Source of the DNA: an uncultured Clostridia bacterium
Lineage (GTDB): Bacteria; Bacillota_A; Clostridia; TANB77; CAG-508
Reading direction: 5' to 3'
Assembly: GCA_944388685.1 (NCBI GenBank)
Contig: CALXJS010000015.1
Location: 1 to 30,959 of the forward strand
DNA length: 30,959 bases
Position 1 is the stretch's first letter, and the number at the start of each line of letters is the position of its first letter. A program made the translations under genes and the position numbers. The notes beneath the pieces were generated by a model. That model was not told the DNA's origin. It was given only the letters and a program-made list of their open reading frames with translations, and made no database searches. Below are positions 16,244-26,266 of this stretch, piece by piece.

Positions 16244-17266
16244 ATGAAAGTATCAGAATTTAATTATGAATTACCAGAAGAATTAATTGCACAAACACCA
16301 ATAGAAAAAAGAGATGAATCTAGATTAATGGTTTTAGATAGAGAAAAACAAACGATTGAACATAAAACATTTAAAGATATTATTGACTATCTAGAACCAG
16401 GAGATTGCTTGGTTAGAAATAATACAAAAGTTATACCAGCAAGGATTTATGGAAAAAAAGAAACGGGTGCCAATGTAGAATTTTTATTATTAAACAATAT
16501 AGAAGGCGATATCTGGGAAAGTATTGTAAGACCAGGAAATAAGCTTCATGTCGGTACAAAGGTTATCTTTGGTGATGGATTGTTAATTGCCGAAATTTTA
16601 GAGGTAATGCCAGGAGGAACAAGAAAGGTAAAATTCTCATATGAAGGTATTTTTAATGAAATATTAGATAAGATTGGACTAATGCCATTACCTCCATATA
16701 TTCATGAGGAACTAAAAGACAATGACAGATATCAAACTGTATATGCAAAATATGAAGGCTCAGCAGCAGCACCAACAGCAGGATTACATTTTACACCAGA
16801 GTTACTAAAACAAATAGAAGAGAAAGGTGTAAAAATAGCAAATGTCACATTACATGTTGGAATAGGTACGTTTAGACCTGTAAAAGAAGAAAATGTAGAA
16901 AATCATGAAATGCATACGGAACATTTTTATATTAAACAAGAGGATGTCGATAAAATAAATGAAACAAAGAAACAAGGAAAAAGAGTTATCGCAGTTGGTA
17001 CAACTTCTTGTAGAGTGTTGGAAACCATTGCAGATGAAAATGGATGTGTAAAAGAAACAGAAGGAGACACAAAAATCTTTATTTATCCAGGATATCATTT
17101 CAAATGCTTAGATGGATTGATTACAAACTTTCACTTACCTCAATCAACCTTATTAATGTTAGTATCAGCTTTAGCAGGAAAAGATTATATCATGAAAGCA
17201 TATAATGAAGCAGTTAAAGAAAAATATAGATTTTTTAGTTTTGGAGATGCAATGTTTATTCAATAG
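16244..17266 (+). CDS. queA: S-adenosylmethionine:tRNA ribosyltransferase-isomerase QueA
   Basis: 340 residues. Transfers ribose from AdoMet to preQ1 in tRNA to form epoxyqueuosine. Motifs: [83 protein letters not shown] and [12 protein letters not shown] 16244 is chosen because AAGGAGG precedes it; an upstream in-frame ATG lies inside the repeat. It is followed by tgt, the enzyme inserting preQ1. Confidence 0.97.
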   Translation: MKVSEFNYELPEELIAQTPIEKRDESRLMVLDREKQTIEHKTFKDIIDYLEPGDCLVRNNTKVIPARIYGKKETGANVEFLLLNNIEGDIWESIVRPGNKLHVGTKVIFGDGLLIAEILEVMPGGTRKVKFSYEGIFNEILDKIGLMPLPPYIHEELKDNDRYQTVYAKYEGSAAAPTAGLHFTPELLKQIEEKGVKIANVTLHVGIGTFRPVKEENVENHEMHTEHFYIKQEDVDKINETKKQGKRVIAVGTTSCRVLETIADENGCVKETEGDTKIFIYPGYHFKCLDGLITNFHLPQSTLLMLVSALAGKDYIMKAYNEAVKEKYRFFSFGDAMFIQ

Positions 17267-17267
17267 A

Positions 17268-17367
17268 TTGCCAAAGTGGACGGACTATTTTGGCGATTTA
17301 GTTAAGAAATAGAAAAATGTATAAATAATATATGAGAAGTTGCCTAAATGCCCGTCCACTTTGGCAA
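17268..17367. repeat. Inverted repeat between queA and tgt
   Basis: TTGCCAAAGTGGACGG at 17268-17283 pairs perfectly with CCGTCCACTTTGGCAA at 17352-17367, with weaker inner pairing (TTTTGGCGA against TGCCTAAA). It fills the 117-base gap between two same-pathway genes and ends shortly before the tgt ribosome site. Confidence 0.75.
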
Positions 17368-17380
17368 CCTGAGGAGATGA

Positions 17381-18508
<1,128 letters not shown>

Positions 18509-18520
18509 GGAGGGATACAA

Positions 18521-20017
18521 ATGAACTTAATAGATGAAAATTATACAAATAAAGAAGTGGATAACACAAAAAAAATAATAAAAACGATTATCATTGCTAT
18601 TATTTTAGTTGTCATAATAATTATAGGTATATTTGCATATATGATATATTTAGAAAGTACAAATTTAAAAATTATGATAAATGGAAGACAGAATACAGAT
18701 ATAACAAGTTTGTTTGCATTTGAATCTGATGGAAGTATATATGTACCAGTAAGAAGAATAGCGTCTTATTTAGATTACAATTCTTATAATGGTGAATATA
18801 CAAATAAATCTGAGGATTCAAGTAAATGCTATGTGGAATGTGAGGGAGAAGTTGCAAACCTTACATTAAACTCTAATAAAATATATAAATTAAGTTTGGA
18901 AAGTAGGGACAATAATTATACATATATTTATATGGATAAACCTGTAAAAGCGATTGATGGAGAATTATATATAACAACAGATGGTATGCAAAAAGTATTT
19001 AATGTAACTTTTGAATATAACGAAAATAGTAATACAATTTCTATATATACAATGCCATATTTAATTAGTCGATATACAAATACAATATTAAATTATGGAT
19101 ATACAGCCATTAGTGAAAAATATGAAAATCGTAAGGCAACTGTACAAGGAATGCTTGTGGTAACAAATGATAGATATTTCGGTGTTATCAATCCAGATGA
19201 TGGAACAGAAATATTAGAGTGTAAATATGATGATATAACTTATCAAGAATCTACTGGTGACTTTATTGTTCGCAGTAATAATAAATATGGAATTATTGGT
19301 AAAAATAAAGAAACAAAAGTGGAAATAGATTATGATAGTATAAGATTAATGGATTATGATGCAGGACTATATCTTGTAGAAAGAAATGATAGATATGGTG
19401 TTATCGATTTAGAAGGAAATAGTATTATATATGCTGAAAATAGTCAAATAGGTTTGGATATATCAAGATTTGAAGAAAATGATTTGAAAACAGGATTTAT
19501 ATTGATAGACAAGTTAATACCAGTTCAAAGAAGTGGAAAATGGGGACTATTCGATTTAAATGGAAATCAAGTTGTAAATTTTGAGTATGATAGTTTTGGA
19601 TATATAGCTAGCAGTAATAGAGAAGTAGAAAATTTATTAGTAATACCAGATTATGATGTTATTGTAGCATGCTTAAATGGTAGATATACATTATTAAACG
19701 CTTCAGGAGAACAGCCTTTTAGAGCATTTGTTGATGATATTTACATGACAACCAATGGAGGAGAAAAAACTTATACAATGGTTGCAAATAATAGAACTTA
19801 TGATGTAGAAGAATATCTAGATAGATTAGGTGTGCGACCTACAACAGATACTGAAAATGGAGAAGAATCAAATACAAATACTTCAACAAACCAAACAAAT
19901 GAAACGGAAGAAAATGCAACAGTAGAAGATAATAATCAAGTAAATAATGAGGTTGTAGAAGAAAATACGCAAACAGACGAGACACAAACAACCAATACGG
20001 AGGAAGTTATACAATAA
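18521..20017 (+). CDS. Membrane-anchored WG-repeat protein with a copper-amine-oxidase-N-like domain
   Basis: 498 residues. N-terminal cytoplasmic tail, TM about 24-45, then a region (about 52-180) with IMINGRQ, SIYVPVRRIASYL and DGELYITTDGMQKVF like the copper amine oxidase N-terminal domain fold. WG-type beta repeats follow: FGVINPDDGTEI, YGIIGKN, YGVIDLEGN and KWGLFDLNGNQVV. A Thr/Asn/Glu-rich tail of about 60 residues completes the protein. Likely an extracellular binding protein, ligand unknown. Only 12 bases after tgt, so cotranscribed. Confidence 0.8.
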   Translation: MNLIDENYTNKEVDNTKKIIKTIIIAIILVVIIIIGIFAYMIYLESTNLKIMINGRQNTDITSLFAFESDGSIYVPVRRIASYLDYNSYNGEYTNKSEDSSKCYVECEGEVANLTLNSNKIYKLSLESRDNNYTYIYMDKPVKAIDGELYITTDGMQKVFNVTFEYNENSNTISIYTMPYLISRYTNTILNYGYTAISEKYENRKATVQGMLVVTNDRYFGVINPDDGTEILECKYDDITYQESTGDFIVRSNNKYGIIGKNKETKVEIDYDSIRLMDYDAGLYLVERNDRYGVIDLEGNSIIYAENSQIGLDISRFEENDLKTGFILIDKLIPVQRSGKWGLFDLNGNQVVNFEYDSFGYIASSNREVENLLVIPDYDVIVACLNGRYTLLNASGEQPFRAFVDDIYMTTNGGEKTYTMVANNRTYDVEEYLDRLGVRPTTDTENGEESNTNTSTNQTNETEENATVEDNNQVNNEVVEENTQTDETQTTNTEEVIQ

Positions 20018-20031
20018 ATTGAGTAAAATGA

Positions 20032-20072
20032 AGAGAATATTTACTTGAAAAAGTAAGTATTCTCTATTTTTG
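20032..20072 (+). terminator. Intrinsic terminator after the WG-repeat gene
   Basis: AGAGAATATTTACTT pairs with AAGTAAGTATTCTCT (15 bp, one G-U pair, short loop) followed by ATTTTTG. It separates the queA-tgt transcript from the fab operon. Confidence 0.85.
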
Positions 20073-20156
20073 ACCAGTCATACTAATAGAAAAAAAACAG
20101 AAAATAGTATATAAATATATAAGGGGATTAGACTTATATATTTAGAGAGGTATGGA

Positions 20157-21080
20157 GTGAATAATATAAAAATATTAGCCAATAGTGCATATTTTCCTAA
20201 AACAGAAGTAAAAAATAGTGAATTAGAAAGTCATTTGAATTTAGAAAATGGATTTATAGAGAAAAGAACAGGAATAAAAAATAGATATTATGCAATAGAT
20301 GAAAAAATAGAAGATATGGCATTAAAAGCAGTTCAGAATATAGAAGATAGAGAAAATATAGGACTTATTATAACAGCAAGTACGAGTACCAATATACTTA
20401 TGCCAGGTATTTCCAATTTTATTCAAAAAAAGTTGGGAATTCCTCCATGTATATGTTTAGATATACTAGCAGGATGTAGTGGATATATTAATGCGTTTGA
20501 TATTGCTAAAAAATATATAGATTCAGGAGAAGTAGAAAAAGCTTTAATCGTAGGAGTAGATAAATTATCAAGTATAATTAATCAAGAAGATATAGGAACA
20601 GCAATTGTTTTATCAGATGGAGCAGGTGCTACATTGATAGAAAAAGAAACGAATAAGAAATCCCAAAAAATGTATGTTGTAAACATTAAAGCAGAGGGAG
20701 AAAACAATAATATATTAACATATAATTATGGACAAAAACTATATATGGATGGAAAAGAAGTATATAGGTATGCGGTTACAAAAACGGTTGAAAGTATAAA
20801 GGAAGTGTTGGATAAAGCAGGTTTAACAATAGAAGATATAAAATATATCATACCACATCAATCCAACTTAAAAATTATGAAAGCAATAGCATCAAGACTA
20901 CATATCGACATGGAAAAAATGTTTACGAATATACAGACAAGGGGAAATACATTTTGTGCAAGTATTCCAATTGCATTGTACGATATGCAAGAAAAAGGGC
21001 TTTTAAAAAGTGAGGATAAGGTAATTTTATTAGGATATGGTGGAGGATTAAACATTGGTAGTATTCTAATGGAAATATAA
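20157..21080 (+). CDS. fabH: Beta-ketoacyl-ACP synthase III
   Basis: 307 residues, GTG start at 20157 behind GAGAGG. Condenses acetyl-CoA with malonyl-ACP to start fatty-acid synthesis. Catalytic triad visible: Cys in DILAGCSGYINAF, His in IIPHQSNLKIMKAIASRL, Asn in RGNTFCASIPIAL. C-terminal glycine-rich GYGGGLNIGSILME. First gene of the fab cluster. Confidence 0.95.
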   Translation: MNNIKILANSAYFPKTEVKNSELESHLNLENGFIEKRTGIKNRYYAIDEKIEDMALKAVQNIEDRENIGLIITASTSTNILMPGISNFIQKKLGIPPCICLDILAGCSGYINAFDIAKKYIDSGEVEKALIVGVDKLSSIINQEDIGTAIVLSDGAGATLIEKETNKKSQKMYVVNIKAEGENNNILTYNYGQKLYMDGKEVYRYAVTKTVESIKEVLDKAGLTIEDIKYIIPHQSNLKIMKAIASRLHIDMEKMFTNIQTRGNTFCASIPIALYDMQEKGLLKSEDKVILLGYGGGLNIGSILMEI

Positions 21081-21122
21081 TGTCCAAATGAACACAAATT
21101 GAACAAAGAAAGGATGAGAAAA

Positions 21123-22058
21123 ATGAAAAGAGCATTTTTATTTCCAGGACAAGGTGCACAAGTTGTTGGAATGGGAAAAGATATTTATGAAAAATATGAG
21201 GAGGCAAGAAGAATTTATGATGAGGCTTCCAAAATATCTGGAAAGGATATAAACACACTTTGCTTTGAAGGACCAGAAGAAGAATTAAACAAAACAGAAA
21301 ATACGCAAATTGCTATATTAACAACAAGCTTAGCGATTTTAGAGGTACTAAAAACAAAAGGAATACAAGCAGATATTGCAACAGGACTAAGTTTGGGAGA
21401 GTATGGTGCATTGATTTATGCGGGAATCATTAGTTTTGAAGATGGTATCAAATTAATTCAAAAAAGAGGCTATTATATGGGAAATCTTTTGCCTGATGAA
21501 ACATTTTCTATGGCAGCAATTATTGGTTTAGATTCATCAAAAATAGAAGAAATTTGCCAAGAAATTGCAAAGGATAATAAATTTATTACCGTTGCTAATT
21601 ATAATTGTAGTGTGCAGACAGTTATATCAGGAGAAGAAGAAGCAATTGACATAGCTACAGAAAAATTAAAAGAAGCAGGTGCCAAACGAGCAATCAAATT
21701 AAATACAAGTGGACCATTCCACACCATTAAATTGGAAAAAGCAAAAGAAGCTTATGAGAAGGAATTAGTAAACATTGATTTTCATCTTGATACAAAAGTA
21801 AAAGTTATTAAAAATATTGATGGTACATATTACAATCCAAATGATGATATAAAAGAAATTTTAGCAAAGCATATCATAAGTCCAGTAAGATTTGACAAAG
21901 CGATAAAATTAATGGAACAGGAACAAGTAGAAGAATATGTTGAAATTGGACCAGGAAGAACGCTAACAGGATTTGTAAAAAAGGAAAATAAAGAGGCTAA
22001 AACGATTAATATAAACAGTTTGGAAAGCTTGGAAAAATATTTAACGGAAGAGCAATAG
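21123..22058 (+). CDS. fabD: Malonyl-CoA:ACP transacylase
   Basis: 311 residues. Motifs: FLFPGQGAQVVGMGKD, nucleophile Ser in GLSLGEYGAL, the Arg-containing region IKLIQKRGYYM, the SGPFHT histidine, and the late YVEIGPGRTLTGFVKK. ATG 21123 is preceded by AAAGGATGAG; an in-frame ATG at 21099 is possible but adds a poor N-terminus. 42 bases after fabH. Confidence 0.96.
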   Translation: MKRAFLFPGQGAQVVGMGKDIYEKYEEARRIYDEASKISGKDINTLCFEGPEEELNKTENTQIAILTTSLAILEVLKTKGIQADIATGLSLGEYGALIYAGIISFEDGIKLIQKRGYYMGNLLPDETFSMAAIIGLDSSKIEEICQEIAKDNKFITVANYNCSVQTVISGEEEAIDIATEKLKEAGAKRAIKLNTSGPFHTIKLEKAKEAYEKELVNIDFHLDTKVKVIKNIDGTYYNPNDDIKEILAKHIISPVRFDKAIKLMEQEQVEEYVEIGPGRTLTGFVKKENKEAKTININSLESLEKYLTEEQ

Positions 22059-22095
22059 AAGGCTTCTTTGAAACACACTAGCAAAGGTTATAAAG

Positions 22096-22279
22096 GAACA
22101 AATCGGAAAGCCTTAACATTTTTACTAATTTTATATTTTTTCTTTGGCTTTCCGTAAATTTGTTCTGCGCCAATTTTACTTAGAGTAAAATTGTGTGCAA
22201 CCGTTGGAGCGTAGCGATTTTTATATAATAGGAAAGTGATACTTTCCTATTATATAAATCACAAGGGAATGTGTTCCCT
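22096..22279. repeat. Cluster of four hairpins between fabD and fabG
   Basis: Within the 249-base gap: GAACAAATCGGAAAGCC (22096) pairs with GGCTTTCCGTAAATTTGTTC (ending 22165). CAATTTTAC (22171) pairs with GTAAAATTG (22193). TATATAATAGGAAAGT (22222) pairs perfectly over 16 bp with ACTTTCCTATTATATA (22256). AGGGAA (22264) pairs with TTCCCT (22279). No gene seen. Such dense structure inside an operon may reduce readthrough or stabilise mRNA ends. Confidence 0.75.
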
Positions 22280-22307
22280 AACATTATTAAAAGAAAGGAA
22301 GATAAAA

Positions 22308-23048
22308 ATGGAAGAAAACAAAACCGTATTTGTAACAGGTGCTTCAAGAGGGATTGGAAAAGAGGTAGCTTTAAAATTTGCAGAAAATGGATACAATGTT
22401 GTCATTAACTATGTTTCAAGCAAGACAAATGTAGAGGAATTAAAAACAGAATTTGAAAATAAAGGTGTGAAGGCACTTATTATGCAAGCAGATGTAACCG
22501 ATAAAGACGCAATTGAAACATTGGTAAAGAAAGCAATTGAAGAATTTGGAAGTATTGATGTATTAGTAAATAATGCAGGGATTACAAAAGACAATTTGTT
22601 AATGCGTATGAGTGACGAAGAATTTGATAAAGTGATAGAAGTTAATTTAAAAGGAACATATATTGTTACAAAAGCAGTTACGAAATATATGATGAAAAAA
22701 AGAAAAGGAAGTATTATCAATTTATCATCAGTCGTTGGTGTTGCTGGAAATGCTGGACAATGCAATTATGCAGCGTCAAAAGCAGGAATTATAGGATTTA
22801 CAAAAAGTGTAGCAAAAGAATTGGCTTCTAGAAATATCCGCTCAAATGCAGTAGCACCAGGATTTATCGAAACAGATATGACTGCTGTTTTATCAGATGA
22901 AGTTAAAGAAAATATACATAATCAAATTCCATTAAAAAGAATGGGAATTGCTAGAGAAGTGGCAAATGTAATCTATTTCTTAGGGTCTGACGAAAGTTCA
23001 TATATTACTGGGCAAGTGATTAATGTTGATGGCGGAATGGTGATGTGA
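22308..23048 (+). CDS. fabG: 3-oxoacyl-ACP reductase
   Basis: 246 residues, short-chain dehydrogenase. NADPH-binding TGASRGIGKEV, NNAGITKDNLLMRM, catalytic Ser in IINLSSVVGVAGN, Tyr-x-x-x-Lys in YAASKAG, and C-terminal GQVINVDGGMVM. ATG 22308 follows AAGGAAG; an upstream in-frame extension overlaps the hairpin cluster. Confidence 0.96.
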   Translation: MEENKTVFVTGASRGIGKEVALKFAENGYNVVINYVSSKTNVEELKTEFENKGVKALIMQADVTDKDAIETLVKKAIEEFGSIDVLVNNAGITKDNLLMRMSDEEFDKVIEVNLKGTYIVTKAVTKYMMKKRKGSIINLSSVVGVAGNAGQCNYAASKAGIIGFTKSVAKELASRNIRSNAVAPGFIETDMTAVLSDEVKENIHNQIPLKRMGIAREVANVIYFLGSDESSYITGQVINVDGGMVM

Positions 23049-23050
23049 AA

Positions 23051-23172
23051 AACAAATTGAAAGCAGCATCTTGCACATTTTTGATATCAAATTCAAATTT
23101 CGACGTACAAAAAGTACGCTTCCAGCTTGGATTTGATATCAAAAATGCACAATATACTACTTTGAATTTGTT
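23051..23172. repeat. Fold-back element between fabG and fabF
   Basis: Imperfect arms of about 46 bases (AACAAATTGAAAGCAGCATC at 23051; its partner ends 23172), including a perfect TTTTTGATATCAAAT core, close on CGACGTACAAAAAGTACG at 23101-23118. This 18-mer is identical to the tip of the element upstream of ffh, though the arms differ. It starts two bases after the fabG stop. Confidence 0.8.
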
Positions 23173-23207
23173 TTAATATGTATTATAAAAATGAAAGGAA
23201 GAGAAAG

Positions 23208-24449
23208 ATGGAAAGAAGAGTTGTTATCACAGGTTTAGGAGCATTAACCCCAATAGGAAATACAGCAAATGATTTTTGGGAAGGAATAAAATCTGGAAAA
23301 TGTGGAATTGATGAGATTAAAAGTTTTGACACAACAAATTTTAAAGTAAAACTAGCAGCAGAAATAAAAGACTATAACCCAGAAGACTATTTTGATAAAA
23401 GAGAGGCTAAGAGATTAGACAAATTTTCTCAATATGCTATTATTGCTGCAAGAGAAGCATGGAAAGATAGTGGACTAGATAAAGAGACAGAAAATATGGA
23501 AAGAGTAGGAATTATCATAGGTTCAGGAATTGGTGGAATTGAAACAACAGAAGTTGAACACGAAAAATATATGACAAAAGGACCAGATAGAGTATCTCCA
23601 ATGTATATTCCAATGGGAATTCCAAACATGGCAACAGGAAATGTAGCAATTGAAATTGGTGCAAAAGGAGAATCTATTGCTATGGTAACAGCCTGTGCTT
23701 CAGGTACACATAGTATTGGAGAAAGCTTTAGAATGATTAAACATGGATATCAAGATGTCGTTTTAGCAGGAGGAACAGAAGCAGGAATTACACCACTTGG
23801 TATAGCAGGATTCACAAACATTAAAGCATTATCAAAAACAGAGGACAAAACAAGAGCAAGTATTCCATTTGACAAAGAAAGAAATGGATTTGTCATGGGA
23901 GAAGGTGCAGGTGTTATTGTTTTAGAAGAATTAGAACATGCGAAAAAAAGAGGAGCAAAAATTTATGCAGAAATGGTAGGATATGGTGCTACATCAGACG
24001 CATATCATATCACATCTCCTGCTCCAGGAGGAGAAGGTGGTGCTAGAGCCATGAAAGTTGCTATGGAAGAAGCACATGTCAATCCAGAAGAAATTACATA
24101 TATCAATGCACATGGTACATCAACACATCTAAATGATTCTTGCGAAACACAAGCAATCAAAACAGCATTAGGAGAAGAAAATGCAAAAAAAGTAATGGTA
24201 AGTTCAACAAAAGGACATACAGGACATCTATTAGGTGCAGCAGGTGGCGTAGAAGCAATTGTTTGTGCAAAAGCTATTGAAGAAGGATTTGTTCCAGCTA
24301 CGATTAATTATAAAGTACCAGATGAAGAATGTGATTTGGATATTGTTCCAAATGAAGGAAGAAAAGTAGATGTTAAATATGCAATGTCTAATTCATTAGG
24401 ATTTGGTGGACATAATAGTAGTATTTTGTTGAAGAAATATGAAGATTAA
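23208..24449 (+). CDS. fabF: Beta-ketoacyl-ACP synthase II
   Basis: 413 residues. Elongating condensing enzyme. Catalytic Cys in VTACASGTHSIGE, first His in NAHGTSTHLNDSCET, second His in STKGHTGHLLGAAG, plus C-terminal SLGFGGHNSSILLKK. ATG 23208 is chosen by the GGAAGAG site just upstream. Confidence 0.97.
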   Translation: MERRVVITGLGALTPIGNTANDFWEGIKSGKCGIDEIKSFDTTNFKVKLAAEIKDYNPEDYFDKREAKRLDKFSQYAIIAAREAWKDSGLDKETENMERVGIIIGSGIGGIETTEVEHEKYMTKGPDRVSPMYIPMGIPNMATGNVAIEIGAKGESIAMVTACASGTHSIGESFRMIKHGYQDVVLAGGTEAGITPLGIAGFTNIKALSKTEDKTRASIPFDKERNGFVMGEGAGVIVLEELEHAKKRGAKIYAEMVGYGATSDAYHITSPAPGGEGGARAMKVAMEEAHVNPEEITYINAHGTSTHLNDSCETQAIKTALGEENAKKVMVSSTKGHTGHLLGAAGGVEAIVCAKAIEEGFVPATINYKVPDEECDLDIVPNEGRKVDVKYAMSNSLGFGGHNSSILLKKYED

Positions 24450-24458
24450 TAATTCATC

Positions 24459-24695
24459 ATTCACAGCTATTTATTTGAAAAGCAAAAGTTATATTATCAT
24501 ATTTTATTCATTAAATGGCTGGCATTACGAAATATACAAATTCTAACATTATAAAGCAGGCACCTCTCACAGCAAGTCTGAGATTCTCCTACTTGATAAT
24601 GCAAGAATTTGTAATATTTCTCCATTAGCACATTTAATTTCATAAAATATGGTAATATAACTTTTGCTTAATTAGACAAATTTTTAACTGTGAAT
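24459..24695. repeat. Large (237-nt) fold-back element between fabF and accB
   Basis: ATTCACAG at 24459 pairs with CTGTGAAT ending 24695. Next, AAGCAAAAGTTATATTA (about 24480) pairs with TAATATAACTTTTGCTT (about 24670). Then AAATGGC..ATTACGAAATATACAAATTCT pairs with AGAATTTGTAATATTTCTCCATTAG, and AACATTATAAAGCAGG with CCTACTTGATAATG. The tip is near 24565-24590. It occupies almost all of the 275-base gap and holds no gene. Confidence 0.8.
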
Positions 24696-24724
24696 TATAA
24701 TAATATAAAAATGGAGGTAGAAAT

Positions 24725-25189
24725 ATGGATTACAAAGATATTAAAAAATTAATGGATGATATGGGAAATTCTAAATTAGAGGAATTAGAAATAGAATTTC
24801 CAGATGGTGTGAAGATTAGCATGAAGAAAAGTGAAAAGAGAGAAGTCATTGTAGAACCACATGTGATAGAAGCAAGTGCTCCAATGACAGTTCCTGCTGT
24901 AAGACCTCAAGAAGAAAAAGGAATGGTAACTGTAGAAGAAAAGAAAAAAGAAAACTATAAAGTAATAAAATCTCCAATGGTGGGAACATTTTATGCAAGT
25001 TCATCACCAGATAAAGATCCATATGTAAAAGTCGGAGATAAAATCTCAAAAGGACAAGTGGTATGTATTGTAGAAGCTATGAAATTAATGAATGAAATCG
25101 AATCAGAGTTTGATGGTGAAATCGTAGAAATTTGTGTTAAAAATGAAGATGTTGTAGAATATGGTACACCTTTATTTAAAATAAAATAA
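24725..25189 (+). CDS. accB: Biotin carboxyl carrier protein of acetyl-CoA carboxylase
   Basis: 154 residues. N-terminal helical part (MDYKDIKKLMDDMGNSKLEELEIEF), a Pro/Val/Glu linker and a C-terminal biotinyl domain with GTFYASSSPDKDPYVKVGDK and the biotinylation site EAMKLMNEIESEFDGEI (Lys in MKL). AAATGGAGG lies upstream. Carrier for malonyl-CoA production that feeds FabD. accC, accD and accA are not in the window. Confidence 0.96.
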   Translation: MDYKDIKKLMDDMGNSKLEELEIEFPDGVKISMKKSEKREVIVEPHVIEASAPMTVPAVRPQEEKGMVTVEEKKKENYKVIKSPMVGTFYASSSPDKDPYVKVGDKISKGQVVCIVEAMKLMNEIESEFDGEIVEICVKNEDVVEYGTPLFKIK

Positions 25190-25254
25190 GACATAGTATA
25201 AGATAGCAAAGGTAATATATATAATAAAATAAATATAAATGGAGGTTAATATAA

Positions 25255-25677
25255 ATGTTAAATAAAGAACAAATTAAAGAGATTATACCACAAAGAGAAC
25301 CATTTTTAATGATAGATGAGGTGGAAGAATATATACCAGGAGAAAGTGCCGTAGCATATAAAAACGTAAGTGAAGACGAATATTATTTCAAAGGACATTT
25401 TCCAGGAAATCCAATTATGCCAGGGGTTTTAATTGTTGAATCACTAGCACAAACTGGTGCAGTGGCTATACTTTCTATTGAAGAAAATAAAGGAAAAAAT
25501 GCTTTATTTGGTGGAATCGATAAATTACGTTTTAAAAGACAAGTTGTTCCAGGAGATAGATTAAAATTAGAAGTAAAAATTATTAAGAGAAAAGGTCCTA
25601 TTGGAATTGGAGAAGCATTAGCAACTGTCGATGGAAAAGTGGCAGTCAAAGGAGAATTGACTTTTGCAATTGTATAA
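25255..25677 (+). CDS. fabZ: 3-hydroxyacyl-ACP dehydratase FabZ
   Basis: 140 residues, hotdog fold. [16 protein letters not shown], the active-site His and signature [20 protein letters not shown], then [22 protein letters not shown] precedes the ATG. Last recognisable gene of the fab cluster. Confidence 0.96.
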   Translation: MLNKEQIKEIIPQREPFLMIDEVEEYIPGESAVAYKNVSEDEYYFKGHFPGNPIMPGVLIVESLAQTGAVAILSIEENKGKNALFGGIDKLRFKRQVVPGDRLKLEVKIIKRKGPIGIGEALATVDGKVAVKGELTFAIV

Positions 25678-25696
25678 AATCTAATAATGTATAAAA

Positions 25697-25727
25697 AATA
25701 AATTGCGATTTTAAATTGCAATTTATT
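25697..25727 (+). terminator. Weak hairpin after fabZ
   Basis: AAATTGC pairs with GCAATTT around a loop of about 11 bases, 20 bases after the fabZ stop, without a strong T-tract. Confidence 0.35.
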
Positions 25728-25741
25728 ATAAATCATAAAAA

Positions 25742-25949
25742 TTTTCTTAGAGTCCAATACTTAAAGAATAAAAAACTAAAAATATAATAGCAATAAAATC
25801 TTATAAAGTCAACATCTATAAGATAAAAAATTGAGAAATTTAAAATTCTATAAAACAAAAAAATAAAAAGCAGAAATAGTTTGTAAACTTAGATATTACA
25901 AGCTGTTTCTGTTTTTTATTTATTCCTTAAGTATTGGACTCTAAGAAAA
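25742..25949. repeat. MITE-like element with perfect 23-bp terminal inverted repeats
   Basis: TTTTCTTAGAGTCCAATACT starts the left terminus at 25742-25764, and its exact complement ends the element at 25927-25949. The interior is AT-rich. It also contains a hairpin near 25865-25918 (AAAAAGCAGAAATAG... with CTGTTTCTGTTTTTT) whose mismatches are all G-U pairs in plus-strand RNA and which ends in T-runs like a terminator. Length 208, no ORF. The rest of the 588-base gap up to 26266 is AT-rich and holds only a possible promoter. Confidence 0.75.
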
Positions 25950-25976
25950 ACAAAAGAAATAAAATACGATATTATA

Positions 25977-26005
25977 TTGACTTAATTCAATAATATATAT
26001 AAAAT
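25977..26005 (+). promoter_or_regulatory. Possible promoter for the pilin-like gene
   Basis: TTGACT at 25977-25982, 17-base spacer, TAAAAT at 26000-26005. It would give a leader of about 255 bases in which I see no gene. Confidence 0.4.
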
Positions 26006-26266
26006 AAAAATATGCACAACTTATTTTTGGAAATGATAGTTAAGGCTGTTAGGAAGAAAAAAGAGCAGTTAAATTTGTATAATACGTAATAAAGTGTAAA
26101 TACTAATTATAAAATAGAAAAATGAAATGAATATATGCAAAAAGTCAAGGTTTGCAATAAAAGAAGCCGAAATATAAAAAACAGAAATAAAATATAAAGC
26201 AGATTACTAAAGATATAATTTAAGTGGAAGAGAGATAAAGAAACAAAAGAAGGAGGATTTTATAAG

